From: Primorskyibacter aestuariivivens
Lineage (GTDB): Bacteria > Pseudomonadota > Alphaproteobacteria > Rhodobacterales > Rhodobacteraceae
Direction: 5' to 3'
Assembly (NCBI RefSeq): GCF_028023675.1
Contig: NZ_JAQIOZ010000004.1
Span: forward strand, 284,112-348,111
Length of the DNA stretch: 64,000 nucleotides
A program made the translations under genes and the position numbers. Below the pieces are notes generated by a model. It saw nothing but the letters and a program-made list of their open reading frames with translations, ran no database searches and was not told where the DNA came from. The first letter of the stretch is position 1, and each line of letters starts with the position of its first letter. This document shows, piece by piece, positions 26,357-35,841 of the stretch.

Positions 26357-27063
26357 GCGAGGAACCGGTCTTTCCGCCGCTTTTCAGCGGAATGGCCGTT
26401 CAGGGCGCGCTTGATCCGATGGATAAGGCGCGCTCCGAGGCGGCGCTGGGCTGTGATGCCGGGCTGATCGTCTATAACAACGCGGCCAATGCGCTGACGG
26501 CCGCCATCGTGTTTGCGCCCGAAGTGCCATTGCGCGCGGCCATGGCGATGCTGCCGGTTTGTGGTGTTGGGTTTCAGAACGCGCTGGGCGCGCTGGCCCC
26601 GCCGGAAGTGGCCGTGCATCTTGAATGGGACGGCAAGCTGCGCGTGAACGGAGCGTCCTGTGGGCGGCTTCGCGTCGATGCGTCGACCGATGATCCCGAA
26701 GCGGTGCCGGATTGGCTGATCGTGGGGCTTGAACTGCCGCTGACACTCGCCGCACAAGACCCCGGCACGACGCCGGATGCCACCGCGCTGTACGAGGAAG
26801 GCTGCACCGAAGTGTCCCCGGTGCATCTGCTGGAGGCGTGGTCACGGCACGCGCTGGTCTGGATCAATCGCTGGACGGATGATGGGAACAAGGCCCTGCA
26901 TGATGAATGGCGGGGCCTCGCATGGAACCTTGGCGAGGATGTTGACCTTTTGGGAAAACGAGGCACGTTTCTGGGCGTGGATGAGGATTTCGGAATGTTG
27001 TTGCGCAATGAAAGCGGGACGGAACTCGTCCCATTGACCCGACTTCTGGAGACGGTTGCATGA
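26353..27063 (+). CDS. biotin/lipoate A/B protein ligase family protein (DUF4444 tail)
   Basis: 236 residues. Residues 1-175 fit the biotin/lipoate ligase fold (DKARSEAALGCDAGLIVYNN, VNGASCGRLRVDA), though the catalytic GRGRxGR-type loop of BirA is not evident, so the enzyme activity is uncertain. The C-terminal WRGLAWNLGEDVDLLGKRGTFLGVDEDFGMLLR (about 190-222) is a DUF4444-type, SH3-like tail. Overlaps both mrp and the DUF6505 gene by 4 bp, which argues for one operon. Confidence 0.75.
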   Translation: MSEEPVFPPLFSGMAVQGALDPMDKARSEAALGCDAGLIVYNNAANALTAAIVFAPEVPLRAAMAMLPVCGVGFQNALGALAPPEVAVHLEWDGKLRVNGASCGRLRVDASTDDPEAVPDWLIVGLELPLTLAAQDPGTTPDATALYEEGCTEVSPVHLLEAWSRHALVWINRWTDDGNKALHDEWRGLAWNLGEDVDLLGKRGTFLGVDEDFGMLLRNESGTELVPLTRLLETVA

Positions 27064-27539
27064 AACTGGCACGCGCCATCCATTTCGACGAAAGCGACAC
27101 GCGGGTGTTTCATTCACCAGCCCGCACCGGAGAATGGTGTGTCTCTGGTGGGTTTGAGTTTTCAAACTGGGGCGAGGCCGATCTGGACGGCAAGGCGCGT
27201 CAGGCCTTTTCCAATGGCTGGCTGGGGTTGGAAACCTTTGGCCGGGTGACTTTCGTTGCCGTCACGCAGGTGGAAGAAGCCGAATACAATGTTTTGGTCA
27301 CCGCCCTGGCCGAGCATTTCGTGGCCTATTACGGCGCGCCTTCTGTGGATGCCGCCATGCCGGTTGCGCGGGACGAGGTCGATCACATGGCCGAGCTGTG
27401 CGAGGATCATGCGCCCAACACCCTGTTGACCGTGGCCCGAGAACTGACCGATGCGGGCGTGCGCGAGACCTTTCGCGTGATCGAGGCACAAGACGCCGGG
27501 CTCGAGCAGTTCGCGATCCATGGAGATACCGGTAACTAA
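27060..27539 (+). CDS. DUF6505 protein
   Basis: 159 residues, no membrane segment or cofactor motif. The stretches FHSPARTGEWCVSGGFEFSNW (about 18-38) and ARQAFSNGWLGLETFGRVTFV mark the DUF6505 family, which travels with the ligase-like gene and mrp. Function unknown. Last gene of the 25.1-27.5 kb operon; its stop is followed at once by a double-hairpin element. Confidence 0.75.
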   Translation: MKLARAIHFDESDTRVFHSPARTGEWCVSGGFEFSNWGEADLDGKARQAFSNGWLGLETFGRVTFVAVTQVEEAEYNVLVTALAEHFVAYYGAPSVDAAMPVARDEVDHMAELCEDHAPNTLLTVARELTDAGVRETFRVIEAQDAGLEQFAIHGDTGN

Positions 27540-27587
27540 CCGATTTCTTGGAAAGAAATCGGACCGAAATCTTTCCAAGATTTCGGT
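27540..27587. terminator. double hairpin between convergent genes
   Basis: Two adjacent stems: 27540-27562 (CCGATTTCTT, loop GGA, AAGAAATCGG) and 27563-27587 (11-bp stem ACCGAAATCTT, loop TCC, complement). It fills the whole gap between the converging DUF6505 and PLP-decarboxylase genes. An element of the same design occurs at 49,072-49,117, also between convergent genes, so it is probably a bidirectional terminator that is also a dispersed repeat. Confidence 0.75.
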
Positions 27588-28997
27588 TTACCCCCGTTTC
27601 TGCACAACCGCCTGAAAGGCCACGTCCACATCTTCGAAACGGGTACGGTGATTTGTGATCGCAGCGCGCAGGCAGGTGATGCCATTGGCCGACGTCGTGG
27701 AAAACACAGCCACCCCTTCGACCTGTAATTCGCGCGCGATCCGGCTGTTCACGTCGGATTGCGCCTCGGGCGACAGGCGCGTGTCGGCGGTAAAGACGCA
27801 AAGATTGGAGACCACCGGCGACATGAGCGCCATGTGCGCGGTGTCCGAGACAAGCTGCCCCATGTGCCGCGCGGCACGGCAATTGTCGCTGATCGCGGCA
27901 CCCAGCCCCTCGGCGCCATAGCTTTCAATGGCCGTCCAGACCTTGAGCGCGCGATTGCCGCGGGACAGGTCAATGCCGTAGTCACAGAACCACGGATCGC
28001 CCCCGGCAAGCCCGTCGACCTGGGGCGCGAGATAGGCGGGCCGGGCGGCGAAAGCAGCACGCTGATCAGCTTCGTCGCGGATCAGGCACAACCCGCAGTC
28101 ATAGGGAACGTACATCCATTTGTGAAAATCGCAGGCGATGCTGTCGGCGCGGTCGATCCCGTCGCTCAGGGCGCGCCACGGCGCATCCGCAAGCCGTGTC
28201 CAGGCCCCGAAAGCGCCATCCACGTGCAGCCAGAGGCCTTCGTCCTGCGCGATATCGGCCAGCGCATTCAGGTCGTCGAAGAGACCGAAATCCACCGACC
28301 CTGCCGTGCCGATAATTACGAACGGCGTGGCCCCGTTCGCGCGATCTTCGGAAATGCGGGCGCGCAGCGCATCAAGATCAAGGCCGGACGGAGTTTGCGG
28401 GATCAGGCGAAGATTGTCGGAGCCGATCCCAAGCAATTCGATGGCCTTGAGCGTGGCGTTGTGCACGCCGGCTCCCGCATAGGCGGTCAAACGCGTCTGT
28501 TGCCCCCGGGTTCGCACGTCGGGTCCAATCGCGCGCAACCGCGCCGCGGCCAGGGACACCACTGTCGCTTGCGACGTGCCGGTGACAAGGACGCCGGACG
28601 CCGTTTCGGGAAATCCCATGATCTTGCGCGTCCAGTCGATCACGGCACGTTCGACATAGATCATTCCGTGATCACGCCCGCCGCAGTTGGAATTGAGCGT
28701 GGCAGCTACCATCTCGGACATCAGGCCAGAGGCCAGCCCGGTGCCATGAACCCAGCCGAAGAACCGGGGATGCGTGTTTCCGGTGCCGTAGGGCAGCATT
28801 TCGGAGGCCAGCCGCTTTGCCGTGGCACTTTCGCCCTTGGCGGTGCCATCAAGCGCGAAATTGGCCCGGACATCCTCTGGAACCGGTCGCCACGGATGAT
28901 TGCGCGCATTGGCAAGCTGGTCGATGCATTGATCAAGCAGATCATGTGCAGCGGTGCGAAAGGCGGTCCAATCCTTGGGGTCTAGCGACTGGGTCAT
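27588..28997 (-). CDS. PLP-dependent amino-acid decarboxylase (group II)
   Basis: 469 residues of the aromatic-L-amino-acid/glutamate decarboxylase family. Seen: cofactor-binding aspartate in LHVDGAFGAW (D260) and the PLP lysine K293 in CDFHKWMYVPYDCG, plus the TPRFFGWVHG-like substrate segment (about 75-86). Converts an amino acid to the amine with loss of CO2; residues around the active site do not let me choose tryptophan, tyrosine, DOPA or aspartate as substrate. Stands alone, divergent from the metal transporter operon. Confidence 0.88.
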   Translation of the reverse strand: MTQSLDPKDWTAFRTAAHDLLDQCIDQLANARNHPWRPVPEDVRANFALDGTAKGESATAKRLASEMLPYGTGNTHPRFFGWVHGTGLASGLMSEMVAATLNSNCGGRDHGMIYVERAVIDWTRKIMGFPETASGVLVTGTSQATVVSLAAARLRAIGPDVRTRGQQTRLTAYAGAGVHNATLKAIELLGIGSDNLRLIPQTPSGLDLDALRARISEDRANGATPFVIIGTAGSVDFGLFDDLNALADIAQDEGLWLHVDGAFGAWTRLADAPWRALSDGIDRADSIACDFHKWMYVPYDCGLCLIRDEADQRAAFAARPAYLAPQVDGLAGGDPWFCDYGIDLSRGNRALKVWTAIESYGAEGLGAAISDNCRAARHMGQLVSDTAHMALMSPVVSNLCVFTADTRLSPEAQSDVNSRIARELQVEGVAVFSTTSANGITCLRAAITNHRTRFEDVDVAFQAVVQKRG

Positions 28998-29098
28998 CGG
29001 GGCTCCGGGGTATTGTGCGCCCGCAGCATACGCCCGCTTTGCCGCGCTGCAAGGGGCCGATCTGTCGCTGTTCGGTGCTGAGAGTCAGCAGTTTAAAA

Positions 29099-29113
29099 TG
29101 AGAATGGTTCTCA
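29099..29113. promoter_or_regulatory. candidate Fur-family (Mur/Fur/Zur) operator
   Basis: Perfect inverted repeat TGAGAA-TGG-TTCTCA, 63 bp before the GTG of the metal-transporter operon and in AT-richer DNA. Operators of Fur-family metal regulators have this size and character, and sit-type Mn/Fe transporters of roseobacters are classic targets. The identity of the regulator is inferred. Confidence 0.6.
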
Positions 29114-29175
29114 ATATCATTGACTTCCTGCGACTGACTCGCATATTCGCGATAGGACAGGAAAAGAGGTGCAAC

Positions 29176-30057
29176 GTGATCAGACGCATTTTGTCAGCAG
29201 CTGCCATGACGATACTGGCGCCAATGGCCATGGCGCAGGAGTTCAAGGTCGTGACCACCTTTACGGTGATCGCCGACATGGCGCAGAACGTGGCAGGCGA
29301 CGCCGCCGAGGTGGTGTCGGTGACCAAGCCAGGGGCCGAGATTCACGGCTATGAGCCGACTCCACAGGATCTTGTCGGGGCGCTGGATGCCGATCTTGTG
29401 CTCTGGAACGGGATGAATCTTGAACTCTGGTTTGAACAATTTCTGCGCAATCTTGGCGACAAACCTTCCGTTACTGTCAGTGAGGGGATTGACCCGATTG
29501 CGATTGCCGAGGGGTCCTATGAGGGCAAGCCCAATCCGCATGCATGGATGGGGGTGGAAAACGCCTTGATCTACGTGGACAATATCCGCGATGCGCTGTC
29601 GGAACACGATCCGGATAACGCCGCGCTCTATGCCGCGAACGCCGAGCGCTACAAGGATGAGATCACCGCACAGATCGCGCCTTTGCGCGAATTGATCGCA
29701 TCCGTGCCGGAGGGGCAGCGCTGGCTGGCGACCTGCGAAGGGGCTTTCAGTTATCTGGCGCGGGATCTGGGGCTGCAAGAGGTCTATCTCTGGCCGATGA
29801 ACGCGGATCAGACCGGCACGCCGCAACAGGTGCGGCGCATGATCGACACGATCCGCGACCGCGAGATCCCGGTGGTGTTTTGCGAAAGCACGGTGAACAC
29901 CGATCCGGCCAAACAGGTCGCCCGCGAGACCGGGATACGCTATGGCGGAGAGCTTTACGTGGACAGCCTGTCGGAGGCGGATGGCCCGGTGCCGACCTAT
30001 CTCGACCTGTTGCGCGTGACGACCGAGACGGTGGCAAATGGGCTGACGGGCCGATGA
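29176..30057 (+). CDS. metal ABC transporter substrate-binding protein (SitA/ZnuA/MntA type)
   Basis: 293 residues from a GTG with AGAGGT upstream, giving a clean signal peptide ([20 protein letters not shown]). Cluster A-I binding protein; the four metal ligands expected in the family are visible as H57 (AEIHGYE), H122 (PNPHAWM), E188 (ATCEGAF) and D263 (LYVDSLS). Two His plus Glu plus Asp favours Mn/Fe (SitA/MntA) over Zn. Captures metal in the periplasm for the three following genes, each overlapping the next by 4 bp. Confidence 0.9.
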   Translation: MIRRILSAAAMTILAPMAMAQEFKVVTTFTVIADMAQNVAGDAAEVVSVTKPGAEIHGYEPTPQDLVGALDADLVLWNGMNLELWFEQFLRNLGDKPSVTVSEGIDPIAIAEGSYEGKPNPHAWMGVENALIYVDNIRDALSEHDPDNAALYAANAERYKDEITAQIAPLRELIASVPEGQRWLATCEGAFSYLARDLGLQEVYLWPMNADQTGTPQQVRRMIDTIRDREIPVVFCESTVNTDPAKQVARETGIRYGGELYVDSLSEADGPVPTYLDLLRVTTETVANGLTGR

Positions 30058-30998
30058 AACAAACGGGCGGTGCGCATCCGTCCGGGAAAGGTGGGGCCAT
30101 GGCCCGTATCGGCAAGGATGATTTTGGCAAGGCCGGGCTTTGGGTGCGTGACCTTGTGGTGACTTACCGCAACGGCGTCACGGCGCTGCGCGATGCAAGT
30201 TTCGCCGTGCCGCATGGCTCCATCGCGGCGCTGGTGGGCGTGAATGGCGCGGGCAAATCTACGCTGTTCAAGGCGATCATGGGGTTTTTGCCCGCCGCGC
30301 GCGGCGATATCGGCATTCTGGGTAAGTCTGTGACCCAGGCCCTGCGCGAAGGGTTGGTGGCCTATGTGCCCCAGGCGGAAGAGGTGGATTGGTCCTTTCC
30401 GGTGCTGGTCGAAGATGTGGTGATGATGGGCCGCTATGGCCGCATGGGTCTGTTGCGAATTCCCTCCGCCGCAGACAAGGCGGCGGTTCAGGCGGCGCTG
30501 GAGCGCGTCGGCATGTCCAAATACCGCAAGCGCCAGATCGGCGAATTGTCCGGTGGGCAACGCAAGCGCGTGTTCCTTGCCCGTGCTTTGGCGCAGGAGG
30601 GGCAGGTGATCCTGCTGGACGAGCCCTTTACCGGTGTCGATGTCCAGACCGAAGAAGCGATCATCGCCCTGCTCGGCGAATTGCGGGACGAGGGCCGTGT
30701 GATGCTGGTCTCGACCCACAATCTTGGCTCGGTGCCGGAATTCTGTGACCAGACCGTATTGGTCAAAGGCACGGTGCTGAATTACGGACCTACGGAAGAG
30801 GTCTTCACGCGTGAAAACCTCGAAGCGGCCTTTGGGGGCGTGCTGCGCCACTTCGTGCTGGGCGGGGCCGATCTGCATGATGACGAGGACTCCCGCGCCG
30901 TCACGATCCTGACCGACGATGAACGGCCCTTTGTCATGTATGACGACAAGACCCGCACGCAATCCGCGCGCGATGATGATGCGGAGCCGGTGGAGTGA
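30054..30998 (+). CDS. metal ABC transporter ATPase (SitB-like)
   Basis: 314 residues; ABC domain at about 28-265 with Walker [10 protein letters not shown] (62-70), signature LSGGQRKR, Walker [11 protein letters not shown] and H-loop STHN. The C-terminal 50 residues are an acidic extension (DDEDSRAV...RDDDAEPVE) beyond the usual ABC end. Start at 30054 overlaps the stop of the binding-protein gene; an internal ATG at 30099 is an alternative that would remove a 15-residue basic leader. Confidence 0.93.
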   Translation: MKQTGGAHPSGKGGAMARIGKDDFGKAGLWVRDLVVTYRNGVTALRDASFAVPHGSIAALVGVNGAGKSTLFKAIMGFLPAARGDIGILGKSVTQALREGLVAYVPQAEEVDWSFPVLVEDVVMMGRYGRMGLLRIPSAADKAAVQAALERVGMSKYRKRQIGELSGGQRKRVFLARALAQEGQVILLDEPFTGVDVQTEEAIIALLGELRDEGRVMLVSTHNLGSVPEFCDQTVLVKGTVLNYGPTEEVFTRENLEAAFGGVLRHFVLGGADLHDDEDSRAVTILTDDERPFVMYDDKTRTQSARDDDAEPVE

Positions 30999-31855
30999 GC
31001 GTTCTGCTGGAGCCCTTTTCCTATGGCTACATGACCAACGCCATGTGGGTCAGCGCGCTGGTCGGTGCGGTCTGTGCCTTCCTGTCGGCTTACCTGATGC
31101 TCAAGGGCTGGTCGCTGATCGGTGACGCGCTTTCCCACTCCATCGTGCCGGGGGTGGCCGGGGCCTATATGCTGGGCCTGCCTTTTGCGCTGGGCGCGTT
31201 TCTGTCCGGTGGGTTGGCGGCGGCGGCGATGCTGTTTCTCAACCAACGTACGGGGCTCAAGGAAGATGCGATCATCGGCATAATCTTTACCAGCTTTTTC
31301 GGGCTGGGCCTGTTCATGGTGTCGATCTCGCCGGTGCCGGTGGATGTGCAGACCATTATCCTCGGCAATATCCTTGCCATCACGCCCGAAGACACGCTGC
31401 AACTGGCGATCATCGGCTTTGTGTCGCTGGCGATCCTGCTGGTAAAGTGGAAGGACCTAATGGTGGCGTTTTTCGATGAAACCCATGCGCGCTCCATCGG
31501 TCTGCGGCCAGAGCGGCTGCGCTTTCTGTTCTTCGTGCTCCTCAGCGCGTCCTGCGTGGCCGCCTTGCAAACTGTGGGGGCATTTCTTGTCATTGCCATG
31601 GTGGTGACGCCGGGGGCGACTGCCTATCTGCTGGCGGACAGGTTCCCGGTGCTGCTGGCGCTGAGCGTGGCGATTGGGGCCGTGACCAGCTTTGTCGGGG
31701 CTTATGTGTCCTATTTCGTGGATGGGGCCACCGGCGGGATCATCATCTGCCTGCAAACCCTGCTGTTCCTGTTGGCATTTGTCTTTGCCCCGAAACACGG
31801 GCTGCGCGCGGCGCGTGCCCGCGCGGCCGAAGCGCTTCGGGATGACGCGGCATGA
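30995..31855 (+). CDS. metal ABC transporter permease (SitC-like)
   Basis: 286 residues, eight or nine hydrophobic helices, ABC-3 permease family. Contains the family stretch [27 protein letters not shown] (about 31-57) and the conserved [16 protein letters not shown] (about 204-219). Forms the membrane channel together with the next gene product. Overlaps both neighbours by 4 bp. Confidence 0.93.
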   Translation: MSVLLEPFSYGYMTNAMWVSALVGAVCAFLSAYLMLKGWSLIGDALSHSIVPGVAGAYMLGLPFALGAFLSGGLAAAAMLFLNQRTGLKEDAIIGIIFTSFFGLGLFMVSISPVPVDVQTIILGNILAITPEDTLQLAIIGFVSLAILLVKWKDLMVAFFDETHARSIGLRPERLRFLFFVLLSASCVAALQTVGAFLVIAMVVTPGATAYLLADRFPVLLALSVAIGAVTSFVGAYVSYFVDGATGGIIICLQTLLFLLAFVFAPKHGLRAARARAAEALRDDAA

Positions 31856-32688
31856 TGGACCAGCTCCTCCTGCCGTTCCTGTTCCCCTTCATGCAGAACG
31901 CGTTCTGGATCGTGTTGCTGCTGGCCGCGCCGACCGCGATCCTGAGCTGTTTTCTGGTGCTCAAGGGCTGGTCGCTGATGGGCGACGCGGTCAGCCATGC
32001 AGTGCTTCCCGGTGTGGTGCTGGCCTATATGCTCGGGCTGCCGCTGATCATTGGCGCATTTGTGGCGGGTATGACCTGTGCGCTGGCTACCGGGTACCTG
32101 AATGCCAACAGCCGGGTGAAACAGGACACGGTGATGGGCGTGGTGTTCTCGGGCATGTTTGGTCTTGGGCTGGTGATGTATGTAAAGGTCGAGACCAACG
32201 TGCATCTCGACCACATCCTGTTCGGCAATATGCTGGGGGTCGGGCCTTCTGACCTGTGGACCGCTGGCATTGTCGGCAGCGTGGTGACCCTGCTTCTGGT
32301 GGTAAAATGGAAAGACCTGCTGATGCACGCCTTTGATCCGGCGCAGGCACAGGCGGTGGGCCTTCCGGTGAAATGGCTGCATTACGGGCTGCTGGCGGTG
32401 CTGTCGCTGACCATCGTCGCGGTGCTGAGCGCGGTGGGCCTGATCCTTGCCATCGGACTGCTGATCGCGCCCGGGGCGATTGCTTTCCTGCTTACGCGGG
32501 AATTCCGTCACATGTTGATCACCGCTGTGCTGGTCAATCTTCTGGCCATGACGAGCGGGGTTTATGCGAGTTTCTGGCTGGACAGTGCCCCGGCACCGAC
32601 CATCATCCTGATGCTGACCATCGCCTTCATCGCCGCATTCCTCTGGCGGCAATGGCAGAATGCGCGGCGGGAAAACCAGCCGGGATGA
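31852..32688 (+). CDS. metal ABC transporter permease (SitD-like)
   Basis: 278 residues, ABC-3 permease family, paralogous to the preceding gene (same LKGWSLMGDAVSHAVLPGVVLAYMLG and LIAPGAIAFLLTREF stretches). Having two permeases is the sitABCD arrangement and differs from znuABC with one. Last gene of the operon; convergent with a CoA-transferase gene 7 bp away. Confidence 0.93.
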   Translation: MMDQLLLPFLFPFMQNAFWIVLLLAAPTAILSCFLVLKGWSLMGDAVSHAVLPGVVLAYMLGLPLIIGAFVAGMTCALATGYLNANSRVKQDTVMGVVFSGMFGLGLVMYVKVETNVHLDHILFGNMLGVGPSDLWTAGIVGSVVTLLLVVKWKDLLMHAFDPAQAQAVGLPVKWLHYGLLAVLSLTIVAVLSAVGLILAIGLLIAPGAIAFLLTREFRHMLITAVLVNLLAMTSGVYASFWLDSAPAPTIILMLTIAFIAAFLWRQWQNARRENQPG

Positions 32689-32695
32689 CCAAGGT

Positions 32696-34036
32696 TCACC
32701 GCCAGCGTGGCGCATGCCGACGCACCGGACCGGAGGGGATGGGCCAGGCTGGTGCCCGTTCATTGACCTTGAGCGAAGGCAAAAAGCGTCGGGCCGGTCC
32801 CCAGGCCGTTTGCTCGATATATTGTGACAGATCTGAATCCGTCTGCTTGATCGGCTCGTCCGGGGTCAAACTTCCGTCGGTCTTCATCAATGTCTCTGCC
32901 GTGCGCGCCAGTGACAGTTCCGCGCGCAGAATTACGCCCTTTGCGCGCCTTGCCAAGGCTCTGAGCGCGGTCGCCGCGACAAGGTATCCGGTGCCGTGGT
33001 CCAGCGCCTGTACGGGCAGGGGCACGGGACCGTCCGCGCCTGATATCCTTTGTCCTTCGCTTGCGATGCCACATGACATCTGCACCAGCGAGTCAAAACC
33101 GCGCCTTTCGTTCCATGGCCCGGCCCGGCCATAAGCCGATAGACTTACGTCGATCAGACCGGGGTTCAGCCTGTGTCGAGTCTGGGGGTCATACCCCAAC
33201 CCCTCCAGTGCCCCGGGTCGGTAGCCGTGCAAGAGCAGATCGGCCTGTGCCAGCAGGTTTTCAAATAGCTCGCGATCCGTGGCGTTGCGCAGGTCCAGCC
33301 CGGCGCAGGTCTTGCCCAGATTGACCTCGGCCTCGGCGGCAGGTTCGTTCCAGTTTGGCGGATCGATGCGCAAAACGTCGGCACCAAACCCGGCAAGGAA
33401 CCGCGAGGCCACGGGGCCAGCCAGAACACGGGTCAGGTCCAGCACTTTTATCCCGGCGAGCGGCTGGTCTCCTTTGGGCAACGCCACCGGCTCTCCCTCA
33501 CGCTCGGGGTGCCAGCAGATCAAAGGTTCGGCGCGCACGGCGATCCCCTGCGGGTGTTCCATCCATTCCGACCGGCCGCGCAGGGCGGCGGCGCACCCCT
33601 TGGCTGCGACGATCGCGGTTTCCAGTGCCTCCGCGCGCCACTCCGAAACGCGGGCGGCAACGGCGTCGCGTGTTCCGGCGCAGTCCAGCACCTGCAGCGC
33701 CGCGTCGCGGTGATGCGGGGCGTTTGTATGCAACCGGATGAAGCCATCGCTCGTGGCGTAGACACCGGCAATCGGGTCCCAGATCGAGGGCATCTCCCAG
33801 CCATCGGGCACCAATGTCATGTCGAACCACAAGGAGGCCAGCCGCCGGTCCACATGCACGGGGCTTGCTCCAAGTCCCTGCAAATCCGCCAGTGCTGCCC
33901 CCGCTGCACCAATGGTTGCGCATGCGAAATCGCTGACCCCAAAGACCGATGGCAGGTCGCCATGGCCTGTTTCGGATACCGGCTCTGGGGACATGTCCAG
34001 TGCCGTTGTGATTTCGCTCCAATAAGGGTTGGCCAT
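32696..34036 (-). CDS. CaiB/BaiF-family CoA-transferase with reordered domains
   Basis: 446 residues from an ATG at 34036 (the frame stays open upstream but only by crossing the divergent gene). The usual N-terminal Rossmann block, LAGIKVLDLTRVLAGPVASRFLAGFGADVLRI, begins only near residue 200. The segment before it (YATSDGFIRLHTNAPHHRDAALQVL, about 95-119) looks like the lid region that normally follows. No catalytic aspartate in the standard D-x-x-T-G context is obvious. Likely a CoA-transferase-fold enzyme of unknown substrate; divergent from the citrate-synthase-like gene across 78 bp. Confidence 0.75.
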   Translation of the reverse strand: MANPYWSEITTALDMSPEPVSETGHGDLPSVFGVSDFACATIGAAGAALADLQGLGASPVHVDRRLASLWFDMTLVPDGWEMPSIWDPIAGVYATSDGFIRLHTNAPHHRDAALQVLDCAGTRDAVAARVSEWRAEALETAIVAAKGCAAALRGRSEWMEHPQGIAVRAEPLICWHPEREGEPVALPKGDQPLAGIKVLDLTRVLAGPVASRFLAGFGADVLRIDPPNWNEPAAEAEVNLGKTCAGLDLRNATDRELFENLLAQADLLLHGYRPGALEGLGYDPQTRHRLNPGLIDVSLSAYGRAGPWNERRGFDSLVQMSCGIASEGQRISGADGPVPLPVQALDHGTGYLVAATALRALARRAKGVILRAELSLARTAETLMKTDGSLTPDEPIKQTDSDLSQYIEQTAWGPARRFLPSLKVNERAPAWPIPSGPVRRHAPRWR

Positions 34037-34114
34037 GCTGCGTCTTCCTTTCGATACTGAAGGGCAGCAAAGCGTGCCATTGACGCTCCTGCAATCTTGA
34101 TCAAGATAATCAAT

Positions 34115-35212
34115 ATGAAAAACCTTCCGGACCACCTTTTGCCCGCTGCCGAAGTACGCGCCCGTCTGGGCGTGTCGGCCCAGACGCTTTATGCCTATGT
34201 CAGCCGTGGTCATATCCGCGCTTTTCAGGACCCGACGGATGCGCGCAAATCCCTGTATCTGAAAGAGGATGTGGAGGCGTGGGCGGCGCGCAAGGCACGT
34301 GGGCGATCCCGGCGCAAGGTGGCGCAATCGGCATTGAACTGGGGGGAGCCGTCGCTGGTTTCGGCCATCACCGAGATCCGAGACGGGCGCTATTTCTATC
34401 GCGGGCGCGACGCGGTGGCGCTGTCGCGGGATCACACGCTGGAACAGGTGACCGCGCTGCTGCTGGAGCGGGTCCTGCCGCACACCGCACCGGACATGCT
34501 GCCCATTCAGGCGTCTCCTGACCCGTTGCAGCGTATGTTGATGGCCTTGACGCGTAAATTGACCCAGGCCGCTCCCGTTGCGCTGGAAATGATCCAGGGC
34601 CTTGTTCAGGCGGCAACCCGGAAACGGGGCGAAGGCCCGGTGCATATGCAACTGGCAATGGGCTGGGAGCTGGACCCGACGGACGCGGATGTACTGCGCC
34701 GAGTGCTGGTGCTCTGCGCCGATCACGAATTGAACGCGTCGGCCTTTGCCTGCCGGGTCGCCGCGTCAACGGGGGCGGGGCTTCCGGCGTGCCTGATCGC
34801 AGGGCTCAGCACGCTGTCCGGGCCGCGTCATGGTGGCATGGTCACGCGCGCCATCGACTGGATGGCGGCGGCTGTGAATGGTGGTGGCCTGCCAGACGCC
34901 GGGCAAAAGCCACCTCCGGGCTTTGGCCATCCGCTCTATCCCGCGGGCGATCCGCGCACGGCGGAAATCCTGCGCGTGTTGCCCCTGCGCCCCGATTGGC
35001 AGGCCGTGGTGGACGACCTAGCCAGTCGCACTATCCACCCCAGCCTCGATCTTGGGCTGGCCCATGTGGTCACGACGCTTTGCCTGCCGCGCGAGGCGGG
35101 GCTGGTGCTGTTCGCCGTGGGGCGCAGCGCTGGCTGGATGGCTCATGCGGAAGAACAGCGTGCCAGTGGGCAGTTGATCCGGCCACGGGCGGTTGGGGGA
35201 GTAGCGGGATGA
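34115..35212 (+). CDS. citrate-synthase-family protein with N-terminal helix-turn-helix
   Basis: 365 residues. Residues 4-60 are a MerR/excisionase-like HTH (LPAAEVRARLGVSAQTLYAYVSRGHIRAF); residues about 75-365 are a shortened citrate-synthase fold (LSGPRHGGMVTRAI, GFGHPLYPAGDPR). The second motif holds the conserved His of the catalytic GxxHxxY region, while the first has H in GPRHGG. Such HTH-citrate synthases are annotated in many proteobacteria and their reaction is unsettled. Pairing with the divergent CoA-transferase suggests an acyl-CoA pathway. A second ATG 18 bp upstream is possible. Confidence 0.8.
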   Translation: MKNLPDHLLPAAEVRARLGVSAQTLYAYVSRGHIRAFQDPTDARKSLYLKEDVEAWAARKARGRSRRKVAQSALNWGEPSLVSAITEIRDGRYFYRGRDAVALSRDHTLEQVTALLLERVLPHTAPDMLPIQASPDPLQRMLMALTRKLTQAAPVALEMIQGLVQAATRKRGEGPVHMQLAMGWELDPTDADVLRRVLVLCADHELNASAFACRVAASTGAGLPACLIAGLSTLSGPRHGGMVTRAIDWMAAAVNGGGLPDAGQKPPPGFGHPLYPAGDPRTAEILRVLPLRPDWQAVVDDLASRTIHPSLDLGLAHVVTTLCLPREAGLVLFAVGRSAGWMAHAEEQRASGQLIRPRAVGGVAG

Positions 35213-35352
35213 GCGTGTCGTATAAACGGGTGGATTGCGGGGACGAAGCCGCCGTTGGCTGTAAAGCACAAAGGGCCGCGCCCGACCCTGGGTGGGCGCA
35301 AGCGACGCTTTTTCTGGGCGAAGCGTTGCTGCTCGAATAACAAAGGTATGGA

Positions 35353-35381
35353 GCAAATGTTAGTATTCACCCGGTTTGATA
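35353..35381. repeat. left end: target duplication plus terminal inverted repeat
   Basis: GCAAA (35353-35357), TG terminus, and the 16-bp inverted repeat TTCACCCGGTTTGATA at 35366-35381, matched by its complement at 43597-43612. Confidence 0.92.
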
Positions 35382-35448
35382 GGGCTTTTCTTGGGCTTTG
35401 ATACCGGAAGTGGCTGGTAGTCCCGGGCCTATCACGGACCGTCCTACA

Positions 35449-35841
35449 TTAACTTGGGGTTTGCGGACGGCTGGATTGCCCGCTCCACCATTTGTGGATG
35501 GTGCTGCGGCTGACGCGGCGTTCCGGCGGGAAGGCGTCACGGATTGCGGCGGCGATCTGGTCATAGGTCATCCGGTCGGCGCGGGCGCGGATGAAAGCTT
35601 GCAATTCGGGGTCGGTGGCAATCTTGCCGGGACGGCCCGGACGGTGCAGGCGGCGGTGTTCGCAAGGCGGCGGAAGTGGGCCGGGTGCACGTGGGATTGA
35701 AGCGCCGTTCAAGGGCTGTTGAAGCGCCCTTTCAAGCGCCTTGGAAGCGCGCGCCAAGGCAGCGTCTGCGGCGGCGGTAAGTTCGCTTGCATCGCGGAGC
35801 GCCTGGCGCAGCTCGGCCATCTGGTTGTCCGCATCCATCAT
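35449..35841 (-). CDS. HTH-containing phage protein of the Mu-like element
   Basis: 130 residues: an N-terminal alpha-helical coiled stretch (ADNQMAELRQALRDASELTAAADAALARA), a proline/arginine-rich linker, and a C-terminal helix-turn-helix (MTYDQIAAAIRDAFPPERRVSRSTIHKWW, about 90-118). Start overlaps the stop of the Mor-like gene (ATGA). Probably a DNA-binding regulator of the element; last gene before the left end. No closer family recognised. Confidence 0.6.
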   Translation of the reverse strand: MMDADNQMAELRQALRDASELTAAADAALARASKALERALQQPLNGASIPRAPGPLPPPCEHRRLHRPGRPGKIATDPELQAFIRARADRMTYDQIAAAIRDAFPPERRVSRSTIHKWWSGQSSRPQTPS

